A stretch of 64,000 nt of DNA, taken from Blastococcus colisei. Lineage in GTDB: Bacteria; Actinomycetota; Actinomycetes; Mycobacteriales; Geodermatophilaceae. The translations under genes and the position numbers were made by a program. The stretch covers positions 2,728,001 to 2,792,000 of the forward strand of contig NZ_VFQE01000001.1 in NCBI RefSeq assembly GCF_006717095.1. Reading direction: 5' to 3'. Of the stretch, positions 49,917-60,377 are shown piece by piece. Position 1 is the first letter of the stretch; every line of letters starts with the position of its first letter. The notes under the pieces were generated by a model. That model did not search any database. It was given only the letters and a program-made list of their open reading frames with translations, and had not been told where the DNA came from.

Positions 49917-51308
49917 TCAGGCGGTGGCCAGCCGGTGGGCGTGGATCTTGCGCAGGTTGTGCACGGTGCAGGCCAGCGACCACTCGGTCTTGGCGTTCTG
50001 CAGGCCGCGGCGGAGGAGCTGGCGTAGTCCCTGCCGGTCTTTGATCTGGCCGAAGACCGGTTCGACCGTGCGTCCTCGGAGGGCGTATTTCTCCGTGCCT
50101 TCGGGGGTGCGCAGCCTGTCCTGGGCGCGGGCGGTGGCCGGGCGGGAGGTCAGCGGTTTGTCCCCGGCGGGGTCCTCGCCGGCGGCGCGGCGTTCGTCGC
50201 TGATCATCGGGGCCAGCAGGCGCAGGCCGCGGGTCTCGGCCTCGGTGAAGGTCTCCTCGTTGGCGTAGCCGGCGTCGGCGACCCAGGTGTCGGGCGTCTC
50301 CTCGATGCCGGCCTGGTTCAGCTGCTCGGCGGCGTCATCGAGGACGGGAAACAGCTGATGGGCGTCGGTGGCCGCCTGGGTCAGCGTCTGGCCGACGATG
50401 AGCTGGTCTTCGGTGACCGCGGCCTGGGCGTTGTAGCCCTGCACCAGCCCCCGCCCGCCCCGCATCGTCCGCGAGTCCGGATCGGTGGCGTTGGCCCGCG
50501 GCGGCTTGTCCTTGTCCGGATTGCGGCCCGGTGGATGCTCGCCCGGTTGGGCGCCGCGGCGGGTGCCGGCGTCCTTGCGGCGCTGCCACTCGGCCTTCCT
50601 CACCTCCTGCTCGGCCACGGCCGCGGCCTGCTCGTCGTCCAGGCGCTGCTTGGCCTCCTTCAGTCGAGCCAACCGCTCGGCCCGCCGGCGCAGCGGCGGT
50701 GGCAGCTCATCCCCGCGGTCGTCGCCGTGTTCGGCGTCCTCGGCCGCGTCGATGCGCGTCTGTTCGTCGAGCAGCTCGGCGGCCAGCTGGTCGTAGCGGG
50801 CCTGCTCCTCGGCGACCTGGTGGGCCAGCGACGCCGAGGTGTGGTTCTTCGACCAGGAGGCGTTCGCGGCGATCTTCGTCCCGTCCACCGCGATCACGCC
50901 CAGCCGCACCATCCCGGCCTCGTGACACACCCGCAGCACCTGCGCGAACAGCTCCTGCAGCGGCTGGCGGTGACGCGTGACGAACCGGGCGATCGTGGCG
51001 TGATCGGGCACCCGATTGCCGGCCAGCACCCGGAACGCCACATCGCGGACACAGTGCCGCTCGATCGCCCGCGACGAGCGCACCCCGACCGCGTGCGCGT
51101 ACAGCAGCACCGCCACCATCAGCGCCGGGTCGAACGCCGCCGCGCCCTGCCCGTTGGCCCGATACGAGCGCTTGAACCCCGACAGGTCGAACGAGTCCAC
51201 CGCATCCTTGACCGTCCAGGCCAGCTCCCCGTCGGGCAGCCAATCCCGCACATCCGGCGGCAGCAGGAACCCCTGATCGACATCCCCGCGGATGAAGTTC
51301 TGCGGCAT
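49917..51308 (-). CDS. IS1182 family transposase
   Basis: 463 residues, apparently intact. The N-terminal DUF772 region lies at about 40-115 (AAFDPALMVAVLLYAHAVGV, GNRVPDHATIARF). The DDE catalytic residues are suggested by VIAVDGTKIAANAS, WVADAGYANEETF and EPVFGQIKDRQGLRQLL. A charged coiled-coil insert occupies the middle (RLARLKEAKQRLDDEQAAAV). It catalyses cut-and-paste movement of the element. The start ATG 51308 is 65 bp inside the right end. Confidence 0.95.
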   Translation of the reverse strand: MPQNFIRGDVDQGFLLPPDVRDWLPDGELAWTVKDAVDSFDLSGFKRSYRANGQGAAAFDPALMVAVLLYAHAVGVRSSRAIERHCVRDVAFRVLAGNRVPDHATIARFVTRHRQPLQELFAQVLRVCHEAGMVRLGVIAVDGTKIAANASWSKNHTSASLAHQVAEEQARYDQLAAELLDEQTRIDAAEDAEHGDDRGDELPPPLRRRAERLARLKEAKQRLDDEQAAAVAEQEVRKAEWQRRKDAGTRRGAQPGEHPPGRNPDKDKPPRANATDPDSRTMRGGRGLVQGYNAQAAVTEDQLIVGQTLTQAATDAHQLFPVLDDAAEQLNQAGIEETPDTWVADAGYANEETFTEAETRGLRLLAPMISDERRAAGEDPAGDKPLTSRPATARAQDRLRTPEGTEKYALRGRTVEPVFGQIKDRQGLRQLLRRGLQNAKTEWSLACTVHNLRKIHAHRLATA

Positions 51309-51349
51309 ACCCCAGTCTCCCGCCGCCCAGGATGATCATCAATCAGGCG

Positions 51350-51373
51350 CGCTTTGTGCGACAGGCTCGATCA
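51350..51373. repeat. right terminal inverted repeat of the IS
   Basis: On the minus strand it reads TGATCGAGCCTGTCGCAC and then diverges from the left repeat. The first 16 bases are identical to the left end. Confidence 0.8.
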
Positions 51374-51377
51374 CCGA

Positions 51378-51413
51378 GGGTCCTCCCTCGCCGTCGACGG
51401 TGCGGGAGGACCC
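51378..51413. repeat. 36-bp dispersed palindromic element, copy B
   Basis: GGGTCCTCCC (51378-51387) and GGGAGGACCC (51404-51413) flank a perfect 10-bp palindrome CCGTCGACGG (51391-51400). It differs from copy A (16562-16597) at 4 of 36 positions. It lies after the stop of the SDR gene and would have separated it from the convergent HTH-MurA gene before the IS inserted. Confidence 0.75.
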
Positions 51414-51444
51414 CATGAGGTGAGGGAGGACGGCGTCCGGCGGC

Positions 51445-52218
51445 TCAGCGCTCCTGATCCGTGGGCCGGATCAGCACCTCGTTGACCGCGACGTGCGACG
51501 GCTGGGTGACCAGGTAGACGACGGCGCGGGCGATGTCATCGGCCTGCAGCACCCGCATGCTGGCGTGCATGGCCTCCGAGGCGGCCCGCGCGCCGGGGTG
51601 CGTGATGTGGCTGTTGAGCTCGGTGGTGACCGCTCCCGGCTCGACCAGGCCGATCCGCACGCCCCGGCCCGTCACCTCCTGGCGCAGTGACTCGCTGAAG
51701 GCGTTCACCGCCCACTTGCTGGCGTTGTAGACACCGGCGCCCTTGCGCGCCGTTCTCCCGGCGACGCTGGAGATGTTCACGATGTCGCCGGAGCCCTGCT
51801 CGACCATGCCCTCGATCGCCGCGTGGGTCATGTACATCAGGCCGAGGACATTGGTGTTCACCATCCGGCGCCACTCCTCGGTGTCGGCGCCGCGGATCGT
51901 GCCGAGCAGCATCACGCCTGCGTTGTTGACGAGGACGTCGAGCCCACCGAGCTCCTCGCGAGTGCGGCGGACGGCGTCCGCGCAGGCCTGCTCGTCGGTG
52001 ACGTCGAGATCCAGTTGCAGCACCGTGCCGCCCCCGTCACGCAGTCGCACGGAGAGGTCGTCCAGACGGTCCTTCCGCCGGGCCCCGATCGCCACGGCGG
52101 CGCCTGCGGCGGTCAGCGCCGCGGCGGTGGCCTCGCCGATGCCGGAGGACGCGCCGGTCACCAGGGCGACCTTGCCGGTCAGAGGGCGCTCGGCGGGTGG
52201 ACGGACGGTCTCGGTCAC
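51445..52218 (-). CDS. classical SDR family oxidoreductase
   Basis: 257 residues from GTG 52218, with GAGGAGG 7 bases upstream. The NAD(P) motif is ALVTGASSGIGEATAAAL and NNAG follows. The catalytic Ser, Tyr and Lys are in ISSVAGRTARKGAGVYNASK. The sequence is close to NADP-dependent 3-hydroxy-acid dehydrogenases of the YdfG group, though the substrate is unknown. The end (HVAVNEVLIRPTDQER) is typical for that group. Confidence 0.92.
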   Translation of the reverse strand: MTETVRPPAERPLTGKVALVTGASSGIGEATAAALTAAGAAVAIGARRKDRLDDLSVRLRDGGGTVLQLDLDVTDEQACADAVRRTREELGGLDVLVNNAGVMLLGTIRGADTEEWRRMVNTNVLGLMYMTHAAIEGMVEQGSGDIVNISSVAGRTARKGAGVYNASKWAVNAFSESLRQEVTGRGVRIGLVEPGAVTTELNSHITHPGARAASEAMHASMRVLQADDIARAVVYLVTQPSHVAVNEVLIRPTDQER

Positions 52219-52293
52219 GCGATCCTCCTCGGGGCGCCGCCGGGTGCGGCGCTCCTACCCTGCCCCGCTCGGCGGCCCGGCACGCCCGCAGGT

Positions 52294-53007
52294 TCAGTCG
52301 AGGGTGACGCCGAACCCGTGCAGCGCCAGTCTGACCAGCACCGGCCCCGGGCGGAGCAGATCGGCGACGCGCTCGGCGCTCACCGCCTCCAGGTCGGCGA
52401 GCCGGACCGCGTAGGCCGCTGCTCCCTCCGTCCGTGCCGCGTGCAGCGCGTGCGTGCTGGCCCACACCTTCCGGCGCGACTCGCGCAGGAAGACACGGCT
52501 GGCGCCGCGGTTGACCGGCGCGAGCAGGCGGTCCAGCGGCGTCCGGCGGCCGCCCACCCGCTGGAGCGCGACGTCCTCCTCGCCGACACGGGCGGCCAGG
52601 ACGTCGTCGATCCGCTCGTGGTCGCGCCGCCGGCGGTCCAGGAGGGACGGCGAGCCGAAGTGCTCGGCCGGGATCACCGCGATCAGGGACTGCGGCAGGT
52701 CGTAATTGATGTGCGCGTTCATCCCCAGCAGGACGTGCGCCTCGGGCGGCAGCCCGGGTCTCGCACCGAAGGCCAGCCGCCAGGGATCGGCGACCGCGTC
52801 CGGCGACGTCCGGTAGGCCTCGAGCGCGTCGAGGTAGAACCGCGCGAAGTCGACGTCCCACGCGGTGACCCAGGCCGGGTCCTCGAACCGGCCCCTGGCC
52901 AGCGCCACCCCGACCGCCCGCGTCGTGCGCAGGTAGGTGCCGAGGAAGAAGCGAGCCGGGTCGCGGTCGGCCTCCAGCGGGGCGAGCAGCGCCTCCATCC
53001 GGGCCAC
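52294..53007 (-). CDS. DUF5995 family protein
   Basis: 237 residues from GTG 53007 (ATG 52998 also possible), starting 33 bp after the stop of the PucR-type regulator gene. Conserved DUF5995 features are FARFYLDALEAY, LGMNAHINYDLPQSLIAV and the later HRs. The MNAHINYDLP segment looks like a metal or active-site region. The family has no known function. It is all-helical and cytoplasmic. Confidence 0.82.
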   Translation of the reverse strand: MARMEALLAPLEADRDPARFFLGTYLRTTRAVGVALARGRFEDPAWVTAWDVDFARFYLDALEAYRTSPDAVADPWRLAFGARPGLPPEAHVLLGMNAHINYDLPQSLIAVIPAEHFGSPSLLDRRRRDHERIDDVLAARVGEEDVALQRVGGRRTPLDRLLAPVNRGASRVFLRESRRKVWASTHALHAARTEGAAAYAVRLADLEAVSAERVADLLRPGPVLVRLALHGFGVTLD

Positions 53008-53039
53008 GAGCGCGGCGACGGCGTCCGCGGCGGGGCCGC

Positions 53040-54980
53040 TCAGAGGAGCGCGTCCAGGCCCTCGTCCGGCGACAGGACCATCCCGGCGTCGACCGGCGGC
53101 CGGTGCGGCTGGTCCAGGCCGCGCATGCGGGCCGCGTGCAGGGCCAGCAGCAGGTTCAGCCGCAGCGTCGGGTCGGTGGTGAACGGCCCGAGCAGGCGCT
53201 CGAGCTTCCCGATCCGGTAGCGCATGGTGTTGTAGTGGAAGTGCAGCCGTCGGGCTGACTCGGCGACGTTCAGGTTGGTCTCCAGCAGCACCCGCAACGT
53301 GTCGCGCAGATCGGCGGAGTCGGCGTCGGCCGCGTCGGCCAGCGGGCCGAGCACCTCGTCGACGTAGGTCCGCAGCTCGGTGCTGTCCGGGATCAGCGAC
53401 AGCAGCCGGAAGACGCCCAGCTGGTCGAAGTGCGTCACCGCGGAGCCGCCGTGGATCTCCTGCCCCACGCCGAGGGCCCGCTGCGCCTGGCGGTGGGCCT
53501 CCTGCAGCGCGGACAGCGAGTTCGCCGGCCGGCCGATCCCGGTGCCGAGCACCCGGCCCACCCGGCGCAGCCGGCCGTTGACCCGCGAGGTGACGGCGGA
53601 GACCAGCCCGGACAGCTCCTCCGGGGTGCGGCCGTCCAGCGGCAGCAGGGTCACGATCTCGGTGGCCAGGCCGGCGACCGCCGCACCGGCCACCTCGGGC
53701 TCCAGCGCGGCGCGCCAGCCGTCGGCGAGCCGGTCCAGCACGTCGAGGGCCCGCGTCGGGTCGGCCGCGGCGTCGGCGACGGTCTCGGTGGCGGTGACCA
53801 GCACCGCGACCGGTCCGTCGAGCCGCCAGCCGAAGGACCGCGTGTAGGCCAGGGTGCGCTCGGTGTGCCCGACCGACCCGCCGACCAGCCTGCGGACGAG
53901 GTCACCCTGGAAGCGCAGCTCGACGGAGTGCACCGCCTGCAGCCGGATCACCGAGAGCGCCGCGATGACGGCGGCCCGCTCCAGCACGCCACCGGCGCCG
54001 AGCATCATGGCGCCGGTCCGGTGCACGGCCACCAGCCAGCCGTGCCGCTGGTCACCGGCCATGATCGGCGCGACGGCGTACTCCCCCACCCCGCCGGGCA
54101 GCTGGTGGTGGCCGGGAACGAGCAGGATGCCGTCGGCCGGCGAGAGGTCGGCGTCCAGGTCGGCCGGGGTGACCACCGTCTGGTCCGCCCGGACGCCGGA
54201 CAGCCGACGGGACGGGGTCAGCTCGGCCAGGGCGTCGTCGGCCGCGGCGTCGAGCAGCCACAACCAGTCGCTGATCTCCGCCACGTCGTCCCGCGGCCCG
54301 GCGCTGGTGACGACCTCGCGGTCCGGCCCCAGGCCGAGGACGGCGGTTCCCTCAAGCATGACGGCCAGCCGCTGGGTGACCTCGGCGAGCCCGCCGCCGG
54401 TGAGGGCGACCTCCATGAACTCGTCGTCCATGCGCGAGGTGAGCGCCAGCGCCTGGCTCTGCTTGCTGACGACGGCGCCCAGGACCTCGGACACGATCTC
54501 GTCGAGGCGGATCCCGCCGGGCAGCGCGAGGACCGGCAGCCCCCTGCGCTCGGCCTCGGCGAGGACCTCACCCGGCACGGGCGCCGGCCCCTCGGTCCGA
54601 CGGAAGGCCAGCGCCGCGGTGCCCATCGAGTCCAGTCGCTCGACGAGCGCGCGGTAGTTCGCGGGGTCGGCAGGTGGCAGCCGGGCACCGAGGACGACGA
54701 GCACGTCCGGGCCGGCCGCCGAGAGCGGGTTGGCCGGGTCGTCGACGACCATGTGCCGGACCACGCGCCCGAGCCCCGAGCCGCCCGCGGCGACCGAGGT
54801 ACCGGCGAGCCCGGGGAGCTGCAAGGCCTCCTCGACCGTGAGGCCCATCCGTTCCTGCCAGCTGGTGCGGTCGTCCCGCGGGATCTCGACCCGCGACTCG
54901 TCGACAGCCCAATTACGCCGGAAAGGGATGGATCCATCACGGTGCGTTGGCGCTAGGAGTGAAGGATCACCCTGGGTCAC
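53040..54980 (-). CDS. PucR family transcriptional regulator
   Basis: 646 residues from GTG 54980. The N-terminal purine-catabolism-regulator (PucR) domain lies at about 45-190 (LTVEEALQLPGLAGTSVAAG). A central GGDEF-like CdaR domain is followed by the C-terminal helix-turn-helix (TLRVLLETNLNVAESARRL, HFHYNTMRYRIGKLE). PucR proteins control purine, allantoin, pyrimidine or related catabolic genes. It is divergent from the DUF2877 gene, an AllH-like protein, which would be the natural target. The upstream ribosome binding site is only a run of G. Confidence 0.92.
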   Translation of the reverse strand: MTQGDPSLLAPTHRDGSIPFRRNWAVDESRVEIPRDDRTSWQERMGLTVEEALQLPGLAGTSVAAGGSGLGRVVRHMVVDDPANPLSAAGPDVLVVLGARLPPADPANYRALVERLDSMGTAALAFRRTEGPAPVPGEVLAEAERRGLPVLALPGGIRLDEIVSEVLGAVVSKQSQALALTSRMDDEFMEVALTGGGLAEVTQRLAVMLEGTAVLGLGPDREVVTSAGPRDDVAEISDWLWLLDAAADDALAELTPSRRLSGVRADQTVVTPADLDADLSPADGILLVPGHHQLPGGVGEYAVAPIMAGDQRHGWLVAVHRTGAMMLGAGGVLERAAVIAALSVIRLQAVHSVELRFQGDLVRRLVGGSVGHTERTLAYTRSFGWRLDGPVAVLVTATETVADAAADPTRALDVLDRLADGWRAALEPEVAGAAVAGLATEIVTLLPLDGRTPEELSGLVSAVTSRVNGRLRRVGRVLGTGIGRPANSLSALQEAHRQAQRALGVGQEIHGGSAVTHFDQLGVFRLLSLIPDSTELRTYVDEVLGPLADAADADSADLRDTLRVLLETNLNVAESARRLHFHYNTMRYRIGKLERLLGPFTTDPTLRLNLLLALHAARMRGLDQPHRPPVDAGMVLSPDEGLDALL

Positions 54981-55250
54981 GACGCATCCCCCTCTTGTCG
55001 CGGTCCAGGTTGCCACACCGCATGAGCCTGTCAGGAGTCCCCGGACGCCGGGGTCCATTCTTGGCGACTTCCGCCATGAGACGGCGTGCGACGCGCCGCA
55101 TAGGTTCGAGACCCGATCGACCCCGTTCGCTGGATGGTAGGCCGTCGCCGCACCCGGGCGACCACCCACCCTCTCCTGCGGTCGGAGTGGATCGAGCCGG
55201 GCGGGGGGTACTGGGCGCCTCCCGTCGCCCCTCCGCCGAAGGGTGGCACC
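54981..55250. promoter_or_regulatory. 270-bp divergent control region, PucR regulator / DUF2877
   Basis: The gap between the two divergent starts contains no recognised gene. A region of relaxed GC (about 55060-55140) is the likely site of both promoters. TAGGCC (about 55138) is a weak -10 candidate for the plus-strand gene. I could not identify a convincing palindrome. Confidence 0.35.
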
Positions 55251-56258
55251 ATGCGCACGATCGACGAGACCACTGCCCCGGGCAGCCGCCCCTCGACGGA
55301 CGCATCGCAGCGCGGTCGCGCCGCGCGCGCCGGGGTCCCCACGATTCCCCTTCCTCGCGACTCGGCCCAGGCGGCGGCACGCACCGCCAGGCCGGCGCGG
55401 GCGGCTACCGCGGTGCCGGCCGCTGCGAGCACCGGCATCGCCGAGCTGCTGCGCGGGCCGGTCCGCCCGGCCCGGGTGCTCCTGAGCCTGCCGGCCGCCG
55501 TCTACGTCCACGTCCCCAACGACCGCGGGGGCGACGTCGTGGGCGTGATGACCAGTGACGCCGCACGGCTCCCGTTGGGCTGCGTGCTGTTCCGCCCGAG
55601 CAACGGCCGGCCGCTCGTCGCCCTGCCGGCCGGAGCGCCTGCCGAGGTCGGCGGTGGCCGCATCGTCGTGGGCGATCTCGCGGTGAGCGCCGCCGCCTGG
55701 TGGAACCCGCGGCCCAAGCTGCCGAGCCTGCGACCCGCGCTGCTCCCCGAGGGTGTGCGCCAGCTGCGCAACGCCCTCTACGGCGAGGGCGTCCCGCACA
55801 GCGCCTTCACGCTCCCCGGCCTGCCGGTCGGGCCGGGCGGCCCGCTGGCCGCCCTCCGCGGCGCCGTCCGGCGCGCCGACCTCGACGCCGCCCTGCGCAC
55901 CGCGACCCGGCTCATCGGCCTCGGGCCCGGTCTGACCCCGGCCGGCGACGACGTGATGGCCGGGACGATCGCCGGGCTGGTCCTGCTCGGCCACCCATCG
56001 GCCGAGCGGTTCGCCGCGGGCGTCTACGCCCTGGCGGCCGGTCGCACCACCGAGCTGTCCCGTGCCCTGCTGCGGCACGCCGCGTGCGGCCGGGTCAGCG
56101 TGGAGTACGCGGCCGTCCTCCACGCTCTCGTCGGCGAGCGTCCGCTGGCACCGGCAGTCGCCGGCCTGCTGTCGACCGGTTCCACCAGCGGCCGCGCGCT
56201 CGCCCTCGGTCTGTCCACCGCCATCGATCTGGTGGAACGGACCACCCGCCCCCGCTGA
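55251..56258 (+). CDS. DUF2877 (AllH-like) protein
   Basis: 335 residues from ATG 55251, with GAAGGGTGG 4-12 bases upstream. Residues 1-65 are an Ala/Arg-rich extension. The DUF2877 core contains RLIGLGPGLTPAGDDVMAGT, the family hallmark, and NALYGEGVPHSAFTLPGLP-like segments. DUF2877 proteins such as AllH are linked to purine/allantoin degradation and oxamate carbamoyl transfer, usually with FdrA-type subunits, which are not in this window. The divergent PucR regulator supports a role in nitrogen catabolism. Confidence 0.85.
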   Translation: MRTIDETTAPGSRPSTDASQRGRAARAGVPTIPLPRDSAQAAARTARPARAATAVPAAASTGIAELLRGPVRPARVLLSLPAAVYVHVPNDRGGDVVGVMTSDAARLPLGCVLFRPSNGRPLVALPAGAPAEVGGGRIVVGDLAVSAAAWWNPRPKLPSLRPALLPEGVRQLRNALYGEGVPHSAFTLPGLPVGPGGPLAALRGAVRRADLDAALRTATRLIGLGPGLTPAGDDVMAGTIAGLVLLGHPSAERFAAGVYALAAGRTTELSRALLRHAACGRVSVEYAAVLHALVGERPLAPAVAGLLSTGSTSGRALALGLSTAIDLVERTTRPR

Positions 56259-56276
56259 GATCCGGGCGACAGGGGA

Positions 56277-56762
56277 TCAGCCGACGGGAACGGGCAACAG
56301 CGGCCCGAGGCTGTCCCACTGCGAGATCAGGCATCCGTTGGTCCGGGAGAGCTGGACGTCGACCGGCTCCCCGCCCCACCGGCCGATCACGTGCGCGGTC
56401 TGCGGGCCGCCGAACTGCTGGGTGCAGAACACGTCCTCGGGCAGCGGCGCGAACGGGTCCTCAAGCGAGGTCAGGTGCGTGCACGCGGCCTCGGCCTCCG
56501 GGTGGCTGCCCTCCACGAATCCCACGCAGGTGAGCGTCCACTCCTCGGGCGGTGTGCCGTCCCCGCGATCGACGGTCACCTGCAGGTCGTAGTCGGCCTG
56601 GGAGATTCCGCCGCCCGCCGCTGCGTCGCCCGCACCCACGGTCGGTGCGCTGGAGGCGGTGGGTCCCGTGGCGCCGTCGTCACCGGACGGCGAGGCACAG
56701 GCACCCAGGAGGGCCATCGACGCGAGGGCGAGGACGAGCGACCGGCGCATGGTGTCCGTCAT
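56277..56762 (-). CDS. subtilisin-inhibitor-like (SSI family) lipoprotein
   Basis: 161 residues. The signal peptide ends in lipobox LLGAC (Cys22). A Gly/Ser/Ala linker precedes an SSI-type domain with four cysteines (LTCVGF, AACTHL, VFCTQQFGG, NGCLISQ) and the order expected of Streptomyces subtilisin inhibitor. It would sit outside the membrane and may inhibit serine proteases. ATG 56762 overlaps the hisG stop as TGATG, so it is translated as the last gene of a histidine/riboflavin transcript, an odd partner. ATG 56750 is an alternative start. Confidence 0.82.
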   Translation of the reverse strand: MTDTMRRSLVLALASMALLGACASPSGDDGATGPTASSAPTVGAGDAAAGGGISQADYDLQVTVDRGDGTPPEEWTLTCVGFVEGSHPEAEAACTHLTSLEDPFAPLPEDVFCTQQFGGPQTAHVIGRWGGEPVDVQLSRTNGCLISQWDSLGPLLPVPVG

Positions 56763-57628
56763 CAGACGCGGGACGCGTGGATGCTCGTGACCAGGATGGC
56801 GCGGGCGCCCAGCTCCCAGAGCTCGTCCATGACCCGGTTCGTGTCGGCCTGCGTCACCATCGCGCGGACCGCCGACCAGCCGGCCCGCTGCAGCGGGCTC
56901 ACCGTGGGGCCCTCGATCCCGGGCGTGATCGCGGTGGCCTCCGCCAGGATCTCGTCGGGGCAGTCGTAGTCGAGCATCACGTACTGGCGGGCGACGAGGA
57001 CACCCTTGAGGCGGCGCCGCAGCTGGGCGACGGCCGGGATCTCCTCCGCCCCCTCGCGGCGGACCAGGATGGCCTCGCTGGTGAGGACGGGCTCGCCGAT
57101 GATGTGCAGCCCGGCGGCACGCAACGTCGTCCCCGTCTCGACGACGTCGCACACGGCGTCGGCCACACCCAGGCGGCAGGCGGTCTCGACCGCGCCGTCC
57201 AGCTTCACCACGTCGGCCTTGATCCCCGACTCCTCGAGAAAGCGCCGCAGGAGCACCGGGTAGGCGGTGGCGATCCGCTTGCCGGCGAGCTGCTCCACCT
57301 GCTCGATGCCCGACTCCACCGGTGCGGCGAACCGGAAGGAGGACCGGCCGAAGCCCAGCGACATGACCTCGACCGCAGCCGGTCCCTCGCCGTCGTCGGG
57401 CGCGGTCTCCAGCAGCATGTCGCGACCGGTGATGCCCACGTCCAGCGTGCCCGCCGCGACGTAGACGGCGATGTCGCGCGGGCGGAGGTAGAAGAACTCG
57501 GTGTCGTTGTCCGGGTCGTAGACCGCGAGGTCCTTGGTGCTGCGCCGCTGGCGGTAGCCGCTCTCGGCGAGCATCTCGGCCGCGGGTTCGCTCAGGACGC
57601 CCTTGTTGGGCACGGCGATGCGCAGCAC
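56762..57628 (-). CDS. hisG: ATP phosphoribosyltransferase, long form
   Basis: 288 residues, the long HisG with its C-terminal regulatory domain. The catalytic part includes LRIAVPNKGVLSEPAAEML, and the PRPP-binding loop lies near VVETGTTLRAAGL. The C-terminal ACT-like domain (about 210-288; GIEGPTVSPLQRAGWSAVRA) binds histidine. It performs the first, feedback-inhibited step of histidine synthesis. It lies 30 bp after hisE, which supplies the next enzyme. Confidence 0.97.
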   Translation of the reverse strand: MLRIAVPNKGVLSEPAAEMLAESGYRQRRSTKDLAVYDPDNDTEFFYLRPRDIAVYVAAGTLDVGITGRDMLLETAPDDGEGPAAVEVMSLGFGRSSFRFAAPVESGIEQVEQLAGKRIATAYPVLLRRFLEESGIKADVVKLDGAVETACRLGVADAVCDVVETGTTLRAAGLHIIGEPVLTSEAILVRREGAEEIPAVAQLRRRLKGVLVARQYVMLDYDCPDEILAEATAITPGIEGPTVSPLQRAGWSAVRAMVTQADTNRVMDELWELGARAILVTSIHASRV

Positions 57629-57658
57629 GAGCGGGAACCTTTCAGCGGGTGATCGGGA

Positions 57659-59767
<2,109 letters not shown>

Positions 59768-59771
<4 letters not shown>

Positions 59772-60376
59772 CGCCGTCCTCCCAGCAGACGCTCCACGTA
59801 CTTGGCGATCACGTCGACCTCCAGGTTGACGGTCTCCCCCGGGGCGCGCGCACCGAGCGTGGTCTCGCGGAGGGTGGTGGGGATGAGGCTGACCTCGAAC
59901 CAGGGCTCGGGCACATCGGCGGCGCTCACGGCGCTCACGGTGAGCGAGACGCCGTCGACGGCGATGGAGCCCTTCTCGACGACGTAGCGGGCGAGCTCCT
60001 GGGGCAGCGCGACGCGCACGACCTCCCAGTGCTCACCGGGTGTGCGGCCCAGGATCCGGCCGACGCCGTCGACGTGGCCCTGCATGAGGTGCCCGCCCAG
60101 GCGGGTGTGCGGCGTGACGGCACGCTCGAGGTTCACCGGGGCGCCCTCGGCGGCGGACCCCAGGCTGCTGCGGATCAAGGTCTCGGCCATGACGTCGGTG
60201 CTCCAGACGTCGCCGTCGACCGCGGTCACGGTGAGGCACACGCCGTTGACGGCGATCGAGTCGCCGAGCTCCACGTCCTCCAGCACCCGCTGCGCGCGGA
60301 TCCGGAGCACTGCGGAGTCCGACTGCTCCTCGCGGACGACGACGGTGCCCACCTCTTCGACGATCCCGGTGAACAC
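59768..60376 (-). CDS. ribE: riboflavin synthase, alpha subunit
   Basis: 202 residues from GTG 60376, with GGAGGGAG 5 bases upstream. Two lumazine-binding repeats: the first starts [12 protein letters not shown] with [10 protein letters not shown], and the second has [13 protein letters not shown] and [10 protein letters not shown]. It dismutates two molecules of lumazine to riboflavin. It lies 1 bp after ribD and overlaps ribBA by 4 bp. Confidence 0.96.
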
Positions 60377-60377
60377 C

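Larger units (their letters stand above)
49759..51373 (-). mobile_element. complete IS1182-like insertion sequence, 1615 bp
   Basis: The terminal inverted repeats begin TGATCGAGCCTGTCGC at 49759 and, on the other strand, at 51373; these first 16 bases are identical and the match continues imperfectly. Between them is one transposase gene on the minus strand. Family assignment comes from the transposase. No target-site duplication could be recognised beside the ends. The right end lies 4 bp from the 36-bp palindrome at 51378. Confidence 0.85.
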
